DNA from: JAAYTL01 sp031460505
GTDB lineage: Bacteria; Bacillota; Clostridia; Tissierellales; Tissierellaceae
Direction of reading: 5' to 3'
NCBI GenBank assembly: GCA_031460505.1
Contig: JAVKTT010000002.1
Coordinates: 186,001-250,000 of the forward strand
DNA length: 64,000 bases
Below, piece after piece: positions 44,915 to 53,425 of the stretch. The notes beneath the pieces are model-generated. The model searched no databases and was not told the DNA's origin. It saw nothing but the letters and a program-made list of their open reading frames with translations. A program made the translations under genes and the position numbers. Position 1 is the stretch's first letter. Each line of letters begins with the position of its first letter.

Positions 44915-46093
44915 TTAATTTGCCCCCTTAATATTTTCGTATAGCGGTGACATCTGTCTTAATCTATCAACTATACCAACTAATTTTTCAACTACAAAAT
45001 CTATTTCTTCTTTAGTATTAAATTCACTTAGACTCATTCTTAAAGAACCATGTGCAATTTCATGACTTAATCCTATAGCAAGAAGTACATGTGAAGGGTC
45101 CAATGCCCCAGATGTACATGCTGATCCACTTGAAGCTGCGATACCATTCATGTCTAACATCAGTAATAATGATTCACCTTCAATGAACTCAAAGGAGAAA
45201 TTCACATTACCTGGTAATCTCTTAGTTCTGTGTCCATTAAGTCTTACATAATCAAAACTTTTCTCTACCTTTTCAATTAAGTAATCTCTTAAAGCAGACA
45301 ATTTTTCATTATGTTCTTCAAGATTTTCATAAGCTAATTCTACAGCTTTACCCATACCCACTATGCTGGCAAGATTCTCAGTACCAGCTCTTTTACCTCT
45401 TTCTTGACCGCCACCGGAAATTAGATTATCAAGTCTAACTCCTTTTCTTATATATAGAGCTCCAATACCTTTAGGTCCAAAGAATTTATGGGCTGACATT
45501 GATAATAAATCTATATTTAATTCATTAACGTCTATCTTAATACTTCCAATAGCTTGAACAGCATCAGTATGGAATAAAACATTATTATCTTTTGCAATTT
45601 GACCAATTTCTTTAATAGGTTGGATTGTTCCTATTTCATTGTTTGCAAACATTATTGTTATTAATATAGTTGTATCCTTAATTGCATTTTTTAAATCGTC
45701 TAAATTAATTAATCCATCACTATCAACATCTAGATAAGTAACCTCAAATCCTTGTTTTTCTAAGTATTCGCATGTATGAAGTACAGCATGATGTTCAATT
45801 TTTGTAGTTATTATATGATTACCCTTATTTCTATGTTTATATGCAATACCTTTTATAGCCCAGTTATCAGACTCTGATCCACCTGCCGTAAAAAATATTT
45901 CACTTTTATCTGCTCCCAATGCGCTTGCAACTTGCTCTCTTGCCTTCTCAACTGCTACCTTTGAGTTTGAACCAAGTGAATAAACAGATGAAGGATTACC
46001 ATAATGTTCTGAGAAGTATGGTAGCATTTCCTCTAAAACTTCCTTCTTAACTGGTGTAGTTGCAGCATTATCCATATAAATATATTTTGACAT
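44915..46093 (-). CDS. iscS: Cysteine desulfurase IscS/NifS
   Basis: 392 residues, PLP-dependent. The lysine that binds PLP is in LLSMSAHKFFGPKG, and the mobile-loop cysteine in ASSGSACTSGALDPSHVL. It supplies sulfur to IscU. It follows iscR by 11 bases in an iscRSU operon controlled at 46554-46614. Confidence 0.96.
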   Translation of the reverse strand: MSKYIYMDNAATTPVKKEVLEEMLPYFSEHYGNPSSVYSLGSNSKVAVEKAREQVASALGADKSEIFFTAGGSESDNWAIKGIAYKHRNKGNHIITTKIEHHAVLHTCEYLEKQGFEVTYLDVDSDGLINLDDLKNAIKDTTILITIMFANNEIGTIQPIKEIGQIAKDNNVLFHTDAVQAIGSIKIDVNELNIDLLSMSAHKFFGPKGIGALYIRKGVRLDNLISGGGQERGKRAGTENLASIVGMGKAVELAYENLEEHNEKLSALRDYLIEKVEKSFDYVRLNGHRTKRLPGNVNFSFEFIEGESLLLMLDMNGIAASSGSACTSGALDPSHVLLAIGLSHEIAHGSLRMSLSEFNTKEEIDFVVEKLVGIVDRLRQMSPLYENIKGAN

Positions 46094-46103
46094 TTTTATC
46101 CTC

Positions 46104-46535
46104 CTAATCTAGTACGTCTTCACATTCCATTTTATCTATCATGTCTTGTAAAGAAATATTATCAATAACTTTATCAATACTATCTTTTATTTTAACCAAG
46201 ACTAATTTAGTTGCACATCCATCTTCCTTAGAACAATCAATAGTTGGATCATCTCCTGCACATTCAGCTGGAGCCATATCTCCTTCTAAAGACCTTAAAA
46301 TCTGTCCTACAGTTATCATAGAAGGCTCATTAGCTAGCATATAACCACCTTGAGCACCTCTTACACTTTTTATTAAACCATCTTTTCTAAGGGTTGAGAA
46401 AAGTTGTTCCAAATAGGATTCCGAAAGTCCCTGTTCTTCTGCAATATTATTTAAAGGAATTGGTCCTTTACCATATTCTAAGGCCAACTCAAAGATCGCC
46501 ATCAAACCGTATCTTCCCTTAGTGGATATTCTCAA
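46104..46535 (-). CDS. iscR: Rrf2 family regulator IscR
   Basis: 143 residues. Winged-helix domain MRISTKGRYGLMAIFELALEYGKGPIPLNNIAEEQGLSESYLEQLF and three cysteines in ECAGDDPTIDCSKEDGCATKL, the pattern of an [2Fe-2S] binding site. TTG at 46535 is chosen because the family N-terminus is M-[KR]-I-S-T-K-G-R-Y and AGAGAGGTG lies 6 bases upstream; a GTG three codons earlier lies inside that site. Likely autoregulator of the operon. Confidence 0.92.
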   Translation of the reverse strand: MRISTKGRYGLMAIFELALEYGKGPIPLNNIAEEQGLSESYLEQLFSTLRKDGLIKSVRGAQGGYMLANEPSMITVGQILRSLEGDMAPAECAGDDPTIDCSKEDGCATKLVLVKIKDSIDKVIDNISLQDMIDKMECEDVLD

Positions 46536-46553
46536 TTTACTCACCTCTCTTAA

Positions 46554-46614
46554 ATACCAAGTAAATTACTGGGATTTCAATATTTATTATAGTATACCCT
46601 AGTAAACTTGTCAA
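46554..46614 (-). promoter_or_regulatory. iscRSU promoter with two IscR-like sites
   Basis: Minus strand TTGACA (46609-46614), 17-base spacer, TATAAT (46586-46591): a near-perfect SigA promoter. TTTACTAGGGTAT (46594-46606) lies in the spacer and a close copy TTTACTTGGTAT (46554-46565) is near the start codon side. These are probably operator half-sites of IscR; this is inference from position and sequence repetition. Confidence 0.75.
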
Positions 46615-46676
46615 CATTCAAAAAATAAATTTATCAGAAGTAGAAAAACTCCTCTAAGCCTTATTTCACGCATAAA

Positions 46677-46708
46677 AAGAATGCACAGCGTACTCGCTAT
46701 GCATTCTT
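46677..46708 (-). terminator. Terminator after the coat-like gene
   Basis: Imperfect stem AAGAATGCA-AGCG/CGCT-TGCATTCTT with loop TACT and one mismatch, followed on the minus strand by TTTTTATG. A second perfect hairpin AAGTAGTA/TACTACTT (46718-46736) overlaps the stop codon. Confidence 0.8.
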
Positions 46709-46734
46709 AAGTTAGTGAAGTAGTATTTTACTAC

Positions 46735-47337
46735 TTAGTCTCCATTTACTAAAGGCAATTGAGGTGGGAAGAAATCAGGGAAATCAGCATATTCAAATGC
46801 GTCACATACATCTGTTGGTGAAAATTCTGTACATTCTGGTGGTTCTGGACAATATCCAAATGCAGGAATTAACAATTGAACTGTACCTACAACCTTAACT
46901 ATTATAAATGTACCTACTGGGAATGTTATTGTATCGCCAGTTTGTACTGGTGGAGCTAATACTACAGATTGAGTCTCAATAACTATTCTGAAATCAAATT
47001 CATCCCTTGCATCAGGTATATATAATATTATATCTTTGAAAACATCTGGTAAAAAGTCCTCTGCTATTACATTGCCATTCGGGTCTAATACAAGAAATGG
47101 TATTCTAACTGTAAATCTTACTCTTCTAAAATCTGGTTGACCTTCTATATCAGTTACAATTAATGTATTAGGCACAATAAACCCTGGTCTAAATCTAATT
47201 CGACCAAAAGTTTCATCATCTATACACACTTCTACTTCTGGGAAACACTCTCTTTGTTGACAGCTAGCAAATACTTTATCAACTATAATGCAATCAATAT
47301 CTAGTTCTTGTAGAGAATCTAACCTTCTATCGACCAT
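46735..47337 (-). CDS. Coat-like protein with DUF3794-like pattern, function unknown
   Basis: 200 residues, no signal peptide. Alternating hydrophobic beta-strands follow an N-terminal IVDKVFASCQQRECFPEVEV with a CxxxxC pair, and the tail is rich in Pro, Phe and acidic residues with three further cysteines. The QxREC pattern and all-beta composition recall spore-coat/SPOCS-type proteins of Clostridia, but identity is only suggestive. The presumed promoter is SigK-like (47378-47404) and the gene sits back-to-back with the propeller-like gene. Confidence 0.6.
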   Translation of the reverse strand: MVDRRLDSLQELDIDCIIVDKVFASCQQRECFPEVEVCIDDETFGRIRFRPGFIVPNTLIVTDIEGQPDFRRVRFTVRIPFLVLDPNGNVIAEDFLPDVFKDIILYIPDARDEFDFRIVIETQSVVLAPPVQTGDTITFPVGTFIIVKVVGTVQLLIPAFGYCPEPPECTEFSPTDVCDAFEYADFPDFFPPQLPLVNGD

Positions 47338-47356
47338 ATATATTCACTCCTTATTT

Positions 47357-47404
47357 TAATATTATCTTACTTACTTTCATAATATGTATTAATGATTATA
47401 ATGT
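47357..47404. promoter_or_regulatory. Overlapping divergent sporulation-type promoters
   Basis: Rightward: TAATATT (47357-47363), 14-base spacer, CATAATAT (47378-47385), matching SigE consensus KMATATT-N14-CATACAAT except two bases. Leftward: AC (47403-47404), 16-base spacer, CATATTATG (47386-47378), a reasonable SigK-type site. The two -10 elements are the same palindrome CATAATATG read on opposite strands. Confidence 0.55.
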
Positions 47405-47427
47405 GATGAAAAAAAGGAGGACTTTTT

Positions 47428-48729
47428 ATGAATAATCTTAATGATAAATACTATCTAGTACATAATCAAAAAGACTTATTTTATCTATTTGAACTTGAGC
47501 CAACAGGAAATTTAATTTACAAGACCTTTGACAAGAACGCAAACTTAATAGACAAATATACAGTCTCAAGTAATAATGTCATAAACTTCAATTTAACATT
47601 GGATAGCAGTAACAGAATCAACTTAATTTATCTACTAAAGTCAGGCGAACTCTTCCTCACTATAAATGATGGTTTAAGTTGGAGTGAATCACTTATAGGT
47701 TCTCTAGATACAAAATCTAATAAATATCATCAATTTGAATTGCTTTACATAAACAATAAGATAAATATAATCTATTCATTCTCAAATTATATAAATTCTG
47801 AAATCATATCCATTCATCACTTAATCTTAGATAATAAAATTCAAGATCAAAATAATGTTATAAAATATATATTAAGAAAAGGCTATAATGAATTTTCAGT
47901 TGGGTTTGATGAAATGGGAACAATACATCTACTATATAATACTACTACAAACTTTGAATCATATATATATCATAGCTTCTATAGCCCTTACAAAGGGTCA
48001 TGGAGTACTAATCCAAAAGAATTGTCTACAAGAGGTAAAACTAATTCTAATCCTTATCTTTTTATAGACTCCAAGTCCAATGTTCACACAGCATGGTTGG
48101 AAATGGAGAACAGTCGTTATAGATTAAAATATGCAAAGATGCCGGTAAACGGGAAAAATAAGTATATATGGCAAGATATAAATATATCTATACCTATAAA
48201 AAATAAATTTACACCTATTATTTATGAATTTGATGGTGTTTTGAAGATGTTGTGCTATGACAATGATTCTATAAAAAATATCAATTCAAATGATTTTGGT
48301 GTTAAATGGTCAAATGTAAACAGTAAAGATATTTCAAATGCAGGTAAATTTATAGGATTTGCAAAGTCAAAAAATATACACCCTGAAATTAACGCCGAGA
48401 ATGTATTAATAAAAAATTCTATAATCAACGAATTAAATGATTTGTACCTTGATTCGTGTTTGAGTAATGAAACTCATAAAGAAAATATAGTAATGACTAC
48501 AAGCACTAACTTAAATTCAGATGGAAAATTTCAAGATGTAGAAGAAAATTTAGAAGTAGAACCATCTGATCAATCCTCTATTCAAATCCAAATGGAAGTT
48601 GATGAAATCAAATCTTTATTAAATCAAGTATTAAAAAATCAGGAATCAATAATCAATGAAATAAATTACATTAAGAATATTAAAGTTGAAAAGCCATCCT
48701 TGCTATACAAATTGTTTAAAAGTAATTAA
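47428..48729 (+). CDS. BNR/sialidase-like propeller protein with C-terminal coiled coil
   Basis: 433 residues, no signal peptide and not a family I can name. Residues 1-310 are a series of four-stranded sheets with repeated pattern DSSNRINLIYLLKSGELFLT, FDEMGTIHLLYNTTTNF, IDSKSNVHTAWLEMENSRYRLKYA, resembling a beta-propeller of BNR/Asp-box type. The tail (about 385-433) is a coiled coil ending in a basic stretch. Lacks export signals, so it is probably made in the mother cell and assembled onto the spore from inside; that is inference from the sporulation-type promoter and neighbours. GGAGG ribosome site. Confidence 0.6.
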   Translation: MNNLNDKYYLVHNQKDLFYLFELEPTGNLIYKTFDKNANLIDKYTVSSNNVINFNLTLDSSNRINLIYLLKSGELFLTINDGLSWSESLIGSLDTKSNKYHQFELLYINNKINIIYSFSNYINSEIISIHHLILDNKIQDQNNVIKYILRKGYNEFSVGFDEMGTIHLLYNTTTNFESYIYHSFYSPYKGSWSTNPKELSTRGKTNSNPYLFIDSKSNVHTAWLEMENSRYRLKYAKMPVNGKNKYIWQDINISIPIKNKFTPIIYEFDGVLKMLCYDNDSIKNINSNDFGVKWSNVNSKDISNAGKFIGFAKSKNIHPEINAENVLIKNSIINELNDLYLDSCLSNETHKENIVMTTSTNLNSDGKFQDVEENLEVEPSDQSSIQIQMEVDEIKSLLNQVLKNQESIINEINYIKNIKVEKPSLLYKLFKSN

Positions 48730-48752
48730 GATATAGTTTATTAACCACATCT

Positions 48753-48814
48753 CCTCCCATAACAAATTATTTTATGTAGCATAAAATGTTTACATACATA
48801 TTTGTTATGGGAGG
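48753..48814. repeat. Long inverted repeat holding the GT2 ribosome site
   Basis: Arms CCTCCCATAACAAAT (48753-48767) and ATTTGTTATGGGAGG (48800-48814) are a perfect 15-base inverted repeat. The loop contains another perfect hairpin ATTTTATG-TAG-CATAAAAT (48769-48787). GGGAGG at 48809-48814 is the ribosome site of the GT2 gene at 48821, so folding would hide it. The left arm on the minus strand also reads GGGAGG and is embedded in sequence like that upstream of the DUF3343 gene. Confidence 0.75.
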
Positions 48815-48820
48815 TTTATT

Positions 48821-49513
48821 ATGGGAATTTCAGTTATAACACCAACAATTAGAGAAGAAAATATGAATAATATTATTGATAACTTTGAAAGACAGAACTA
48901 TAAAAGAAAAGAACTGATTATTATACTTAATTACTATAGTCCTAATATCAAGAAATGGGAATTAAAGATATCTGAATACGATAATATATCAATTTACGTT
49001 CTAAATCCAAAGTATTCACTAGGAGAATGCTTAAATTATGCAATATCAAAGTCTAATTTCGATTTTATTGCTAAGTTTGATGATGATGATTATTATGGAG
49101 CTAATTACTTAGATGAATCGATTTTCCAATTTAAAAATAATAATGCACATATCATAGGAAAGTCTAGTATTTATTTATATTTTAAAGATGAAAAAGTCTT
49201 AAGATTACTTAATAAAAGTAAAGAAAATAAATTTGTAAATAGAGTTTGTGGTTCCACACTGTTCTTTAGAAAAGACATAATTAATAAAATTAAATTTCAA
49301 GATATTAATCTATCTGAAGATAGATTGTTTTGTGAAGATGCAATAAACCATGGATTTAAAATCTATTCTACCAGCAATCAAAATTATATTTATATTAGAA
49401 GTGCACATTATAATCACTCTTGGAAAATTCACAATGACTATTTATATAAGACATCGTCAAAAATAGCTGAATCTATTACTTTCGAAGAAGCTATCAACAG
49501 GGTACCACTATAG
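48821..49513 (+). CDS. Family 2 glycosyltransferase
   Basis: 230 residues. N-terminal GISVITPTIREENMNNIIDNFE and nucleotide-sugar-binding FDDDDYYGANYL with the DxD-type acidic cluster identify a GT2 of GT-A fold; no membrane segment. It is a clear paralogue of the C-terminal half of the protein at 50817-52568 (shared SLGECLNY, FDDDDYYG and SGSTL blocks). Donor and acceptor unknown. Part of a rightward glycan gene group. Confidence 0.88.
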   Translation: MGISVITPTIREENMNNIIDNFERQNYKRKELIIILNYYSPNIKKWELKISEYDNISIYVLNPKYSLGECLNYAISKSNFDFIAKFDDDDYYGANYLDESIFQFKNNNAHIIGKSSIYLYFKDEKVLRLLNKSKENKFVNRVCGSTLFFRKDIINKIKFQDINLSEDRLFCEDAINHGFKIYSTSNQNYIYIRSAHYNHSWKIHNDYLYKTSSKIAESITFEEAINRVPL

Positions 49514-49562
49514 ATAGTAAATCATATAATAAGTTAAGTGAATTTTTGAAAGGATTGATAAT

Positions 49563-50798
49563 ATGAACATATGTGTTGTTGGTGTAGGATATATTGGACT
49601 ACCAACTGCTTCGGTTTTAGGAAATAGTGGCCATAAGGTTTGTGGTGTTGATATAAATACATCTTTAATAAATCGGTTAAATAATAAAACCTATAAGACT
49701 GAAGAAGATAGATTATTGGATTTAATTAATAAAGCCATGGATAATAATAACTTGAGATTCATGACATTTGTCCCAAGTTCTGATGTCTTTATTTTATGCA
49801 CCCCTACCCCTTTAGATGAAAATGGTAATCCCGATTTATCATATTTGCTTAAAGCTTTAGATAATACTTTGGATGTTGTTGTAAATGGCAATTTAATTAT
49901 TATAGAATCAACGATTCCACCTGGTACCATAAGGAATAAAGTCATACCTAAAATTGAAGATAAAGGATTAATTATTGGGAAGGATATTTACTTAGCATAC
50001 TGTCCTGAAAGAGTTATGCCCAATAATATTATTCATGAAATGATAAACAATGATAGAGTTATCGGTGCATATACTGAATATTGTGGTATTAAAGCTAAAG
50101 AAATCTATAGTTCCTTTGTAAAAGGAGAAATATTTGTAGTAGAACCGGAAATTGCTGAATTAGTAAAACTAATTGAAAATTCTTATAGGTATCTCAATAT
50201 TGGATTTGCAAACGAGATAGCAATAATATGCAATGAACTAAAATTGGATCCTTATCTTGTTATCAATGTATCTAATAGGCATCCTAGAGTAGATATTTTA
50301 CAGCCTGGAATAGGAGTTGGAGGCCATTGTTTGCCAGTAGACAGTCAATTTTTAATTAGCGGGTTTAAAGGCTTATCCAGATTAATAGAATTAAGCCACA
50401 AAATAAATGACTCTATGCCACTTTTTATATCAACAAAGATAAAATCATTAGTTCAAGATTTTAATAACCCGAAAATAACGATATGGGGTCTTACCTACAA
50501 GGGAAATTCCAGCGATACAAGAAATAGCCCTGCGAAGAGAATATATGATTTGCTAAGAGATGATAAGTTAAATGTTGAGGTATGGGACCCGTATTTAGAC
50601 AATAATAACACTCAGATTTCTTCACTTCAAGATTCAGATTTATTAATGCTTTTAGTAAATCATGACGAAGTTAGAGATTTTAAATATGACATTACCTTAG
50701 ATTATATGAATACACCTATAATCTTTGATGGCATCAACATATTAGATTCAATAAATCTGGATCCTAATATACGCTTAATTAAGTTAGGAAATCTTTAA
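49563..50798 (+). CDS. UDP-sugar dehydrogenase (WecC/UGDH family)
   Basis: 411 residues. Rossmann domain VGVGYIGLPTASVLGNSGHKVCGVDI at the N-terminus; middle ESTIPPGTIRNKVIPKIE; catalytic cysteine in PGIGVGGHCLPVD; C-terminal domain TYKGNSSDTRNSPAKRIYDLL. It oxidises the 6-hydroxymethyl of a UDP-sugar to the uronate. The family split between UDP-glucose, UDP-GlcNAc and UDP-ManNAc enzymes is unclear; ManNAc dehydrogenase is slightly favoured. It supplies a charged sugar for the flanking glycosyltransferases. Confidence 0.9.
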   Translation: MNICVVGVGYIGLPTASVLGNSGHKVCGVDINTSLINRLNNKTYKTEEDRLLDLINKAMDNNNLRFMTFVPSSDVFILCTPTPLDENGNPDLSYLLKALDNTLDVVVNGNLIIIESTIPPGTIRNKVIPKIEDKGLIIGKDIYLAYCPERVMPNNIIHEMINNDRVIGAYTEYCGIKAKEIYSSFVKGEIFVVEPEIAELVKLIENSYRYLNIGFANEIAIICNELKLDPYLVINVSNRHPRVDILQPGIGVGGHCLPVDSQFLISGFKGLSRLIELSHKINDSMPLFISTKIKSLVQDFNNPKITIWGLTYKGNSSDTRNSPAKRIYDLLRDDKLNVEVWDPYLDNNNTQISSLQDSDLLMLLVNHDEVRDFKYDITLDYMNTPIIFDGINILDSINLDPNIRLIKLGNL

Positions 50799-50816
50799 TA
50801 TTGATAGGAGGAGATC

Positions 50817-52568
50817 ATGGGAATATCATATTCGGAATTTCTTAAAAATCATATAAAAGATAAATTAAATATAAATAAATTGGAGGTAAATAATCTATCA
50901 ATTAACGTTGCATGTATTTTAGATGAATTTAGTTATAATTGTTTCAAATATGAAGCAAATTTTCATCAATTAGGTGCTAATGATTGGAAAGCTATAATTG
51001 ATAAAGTTAAGCCAGATTTATTATTTGTTGAAGCAGCCTGGGAAGGTAGGAATAAGGAATGGATGGGAAAAATAATCAATTTAAGTAAAAAAAATGACAC
51101 TTCATTAGTAAGTTTAGTTCATTACTGTAAATTGAATAATATTCCTACAGTATTTTGGGCAAAAGAAGACCCTTATGATTTTCATATGTTTATCGATTCT
51201 GCAAAACTATTTGAATATATTTTTACAACAGATAAAAATTGTATCAAAGCATATCAAGAATTAACAGGTAATGAAAATGTATTTCTTTTGCAATTTGCTG
51301 CACAGCCAAGACTTCACAATCCAATAGATAAAGATATAAATAAAAAAGGAGACCTTTTGTTTGCTGGTGGTTGGTATAGTAAATTCCCTAGTAGAGTTAA
51401 TGAAATCAACTACCTTCTAGAAGCAGGTTCTAAATACAATCTAACCATAATAGATAGGTTTGCAAATAGTTCTGATATTAAAAATAGTTTTCCAAATAAA
51501 TTTAAGCCATTTATCCAAGGTAGTCTGAGTTATTTAGATATGGTTAATGAATATAAAAAGTATAGAGTTTTGCTAAACGTTAATGCAGACGGTACTAGCC
51601 CAACTACATTTTCAAGGAGGGTCTATGAAGTACTGGCATCTGGAATTCCAATTATTAGCTCCTATTCTATAGGAATAGAAAACTCCTTTTCAGATATTGT
51701 AAAATTAGTGAATAATTATCAAGAGACAAACGAACTTATTAAGGATCTATTAATAGACCAAGAATATAGAGATAGGCTTGCTTTATTGGGCACTAGAATG
51801 GTTTTAAACAATCACACCTATTCACATAGATTTGACTATATATTAAAAACCATCGGAATTAATAATGAAAATGAATTAGAGCAAGGTGTTTCTGTTATCA
51901 CTTGTACTAATAGACTTTATTCCCTTGACAATATACTAAATAATTATCAAAACCAATTACATTCCAAAAAAGAACTAATCATCATCGTAAATAATAATCA
52001 GATCCCAACATTTATTTGGAAAGAAAAAATAAGACAATATGATGATATTAGGATTTTCAGATTAGACAAATCCGTTAGTTTAGGTGAATGCCTAAATTAT
52101 GGCGTGTCTAAAACAAAATACGATATTATATCAAAATTTGATGATGATGATTATTATGGTCCAAATTATTTAGTTGATTCAGTAAATGCTTTTAAATATA
52201 CTGATGCTAGTATAGTAGGCAAGTATTCAGTCTACTACAACTTAGAAGGGTATGACTCATTAGTACTAAGGTTTCCAAACAATGAGAATAGATACATTAA
52301 ATATGTATCAGGTTCGACACTTACATTTAAAAAGGAAGTTTACAAGGATGTAAAATTTAAAGATATAAACAGATCAGAAGATACAAACTTCATAAATGAA
52401 AGTATAAGCAAAGGATATAAAGTATATAGCACAGATAGATTTAATCATATTATAAATAGACGCAAAAACTTAAGCTCTCATACTTGGAAAATATCTGAAA
52501 GTGAAATTTTAAAAACTTCTAAAAAAATTAAAGGCGTTGAAGATTATAAAAGGTTCATAAGTATATAA
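50817..52568 (+). CDS. CgeB-like glycosyltransferase fused to a GT2 domain
   Basis: 583 residues. The N-terminal half (about 20-350) has the CgeB/DUF3880-type pattern with FVEAAWEGRNKEW, VFWAKEDPYDFHMF and the GT-B style TSPTTFSRRVYEVLASGIPIISSYS segment. Residues from about 357 (51885) form a GT2 domain with FDDDDYYGPNYL, paralogous to the free GT2 at 48821. CgeB is a sporulation, spore-surface glycosylation protein in Bacillus. GGAGGAG ribosome site 5 bases from the ATG. Ends 8 bases from the convergent deacetylase gene. Confidence 0.88.
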   Translation: MGISYSEFLKNHIKDKLNINKLEVNNLSINVACILDEFSYNCFKYEANFHQLGANDWKAIIDKVKPDLLFVEAAWEGRNKEWMGKIINLSKKNDTSLVSLVHYCKLNNIPTVFWAKEDPYDFHMFIDSAKLFEYIFTTDKNCIKAYQELTGNENVFLLQFAAQPRLHNPIDKDINKKGDLLFAGGWYSKFPSRVNEINYLLEAGSKYNLTIIDRFANSSDIKNSFPNKFKPFIQGSLSYLDMVNEYKKYRVLLNVNADGTSPTTFSRRVYEVLASGIPIISSYSIGIENSFSDIVKLVNNYQETNELIKDLLIDQEYRDRLALLGTRMVLNNHTYSHRFDYILKTIGINNENELEQGVSVITCTNRLYSLDNILNNYQNQLHSKKELIIIVNNNQIPTFIWKEKIRQYDDIRIFRLDKSVSLGECLNYGVSKTKYDIISKFDDDDYYGPNYLVDSVNAFKYTDASIVGKYSVYYNLEGYDSLVLRFPNNENRYIKYVSGSTLTFKKEVYKDVKFKDINRSEDTNFINESISKGYKVYSTDRFNHIINRRKNLSSHTWKISESEILKTSKKIKGVEDYKRFISI

Positions 52569-52576
52569 TTATTATT

Positions 52577-53338
52577 CTAGTTAATCACTGACTCATATAC
52601 ATTGTGCAAATTCATAACCTTTATTTTTTCTTTTTTTATAAAGTTAAATAACTCTATTATAAAGTACCTTATACCAATACCATCATAAGATAAATAATCT
52701 AAATCAGCATCAGTTAATTTGTTCCAATCCTCTCTACTAAGATTTTCTTTAATTTTTCGCATATAATTAAAAGTAGGAGTGTTTAAAACTAAGTGCATTG
52801 GATGTATATTGATTATCATAAGACCATTATCATTGAATAAAACATCTCTTATATCTTTGAATACTAAATTTTTATTATGTAATAAATATGCTCCATCTTC
52901 TAAAAATATAGGAAATCTTATAAGCCCAGACCTATGAACGAAAGGCTCAACTTTTTGTAGAAGAGTACAAAGGTTTGAATCATATAATAAACCTCTACTA
53001 AATAATAAATCTGTAATTTCATTTGAATCGTAGTAGTTATGGCATCTAAATGATTTTGTTTCTGGTAAAATGTTTAAACAATTATCAATGACTTCATTTA
53101 CACTTTTACCATGACTACTGTTTTTAAGAAAATTTGGATGTATGCCAGCATCTATTTTCCCTTTATTATATAACTTTAATAAATAATTGCTTTTATGAGT
53201 TATAAAAAATGTTGAATCAAAACCATACTCTTCAATAATACTATATGATTTTTTAAGTGCATCTTCACTTGCCCAGTCAGTATCTAAGGTTAAACAAATA
53301 ATAGGCTCACTTCTCCATAAATTGTTATTAATAACCAT
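52577..53338 (-). CDS. NodB-like polysaccharide deacetylase
   Basis: 253 residues. The start of the fold, PIICLTLDTDWASEDAL, has the catalytic Asp pair; HPNF in AGIHPNFLK, the FRCHNYYDSNE segment and INIHPMH supply the metal-binding His residues of carbohydrate esterase 4. No signal peptide, so it acts in the cytosol or mother cell on nucleotide- or lipid-linked sugars, or is retained on the spore. Convergent with the CgeB-like gene. Confidence 0.8.
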   Translation of the reverse strand: MVINNNLWRSEPIICLTLDTDWASEDALKKSYSIIEEYGFDSTFFITHKSNYLLKLYNKGKIDAGIHPNFLKNSSHGKSVNEVIDNCLNILPETKSFRCHNYYDSNEITDLLFSRGLLYDSNLCTLLQKVEPFVHRSGLIRFPIFLEDGAYLLHNKNLVFKDIRDVLFNDNGLMIINIHPMHLVLNTPTFNYMRKIKENLSREDWNKLTDADLDYLSYDGIGIRYFIIELFNFIKKEKIKVMNLHNVYESVIN

Positions 53339-53388
53339 AATAACACCTCCTATGGATATAAATACTATTGACTTAAGCCAATTATGAC

Positions 53389-53425
53389 AAAAGAAGATTA
53401 GTTTAAATTAACCTAATCTTCTTTT
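53389..53425. terminator. Terminator spanning the end of the DUF3343 gene
   Basis: Perfect 13-base stem AAAAGAAGATTAG/CTAATCTTCTTTT with an 11-base loop. On the minus strand it ends in ...TTCTTTTGTC. The last codons and the TAG stop of the DUF3343 gene are inside the 3' arm. Confidence 0.8.

Noticed and set aside
48721..48752. Small minus-strand gene after the 48753 SD-like arm
   Set aside because: Only a 15-codon frame with the start too close to the SD; not supported as coding.
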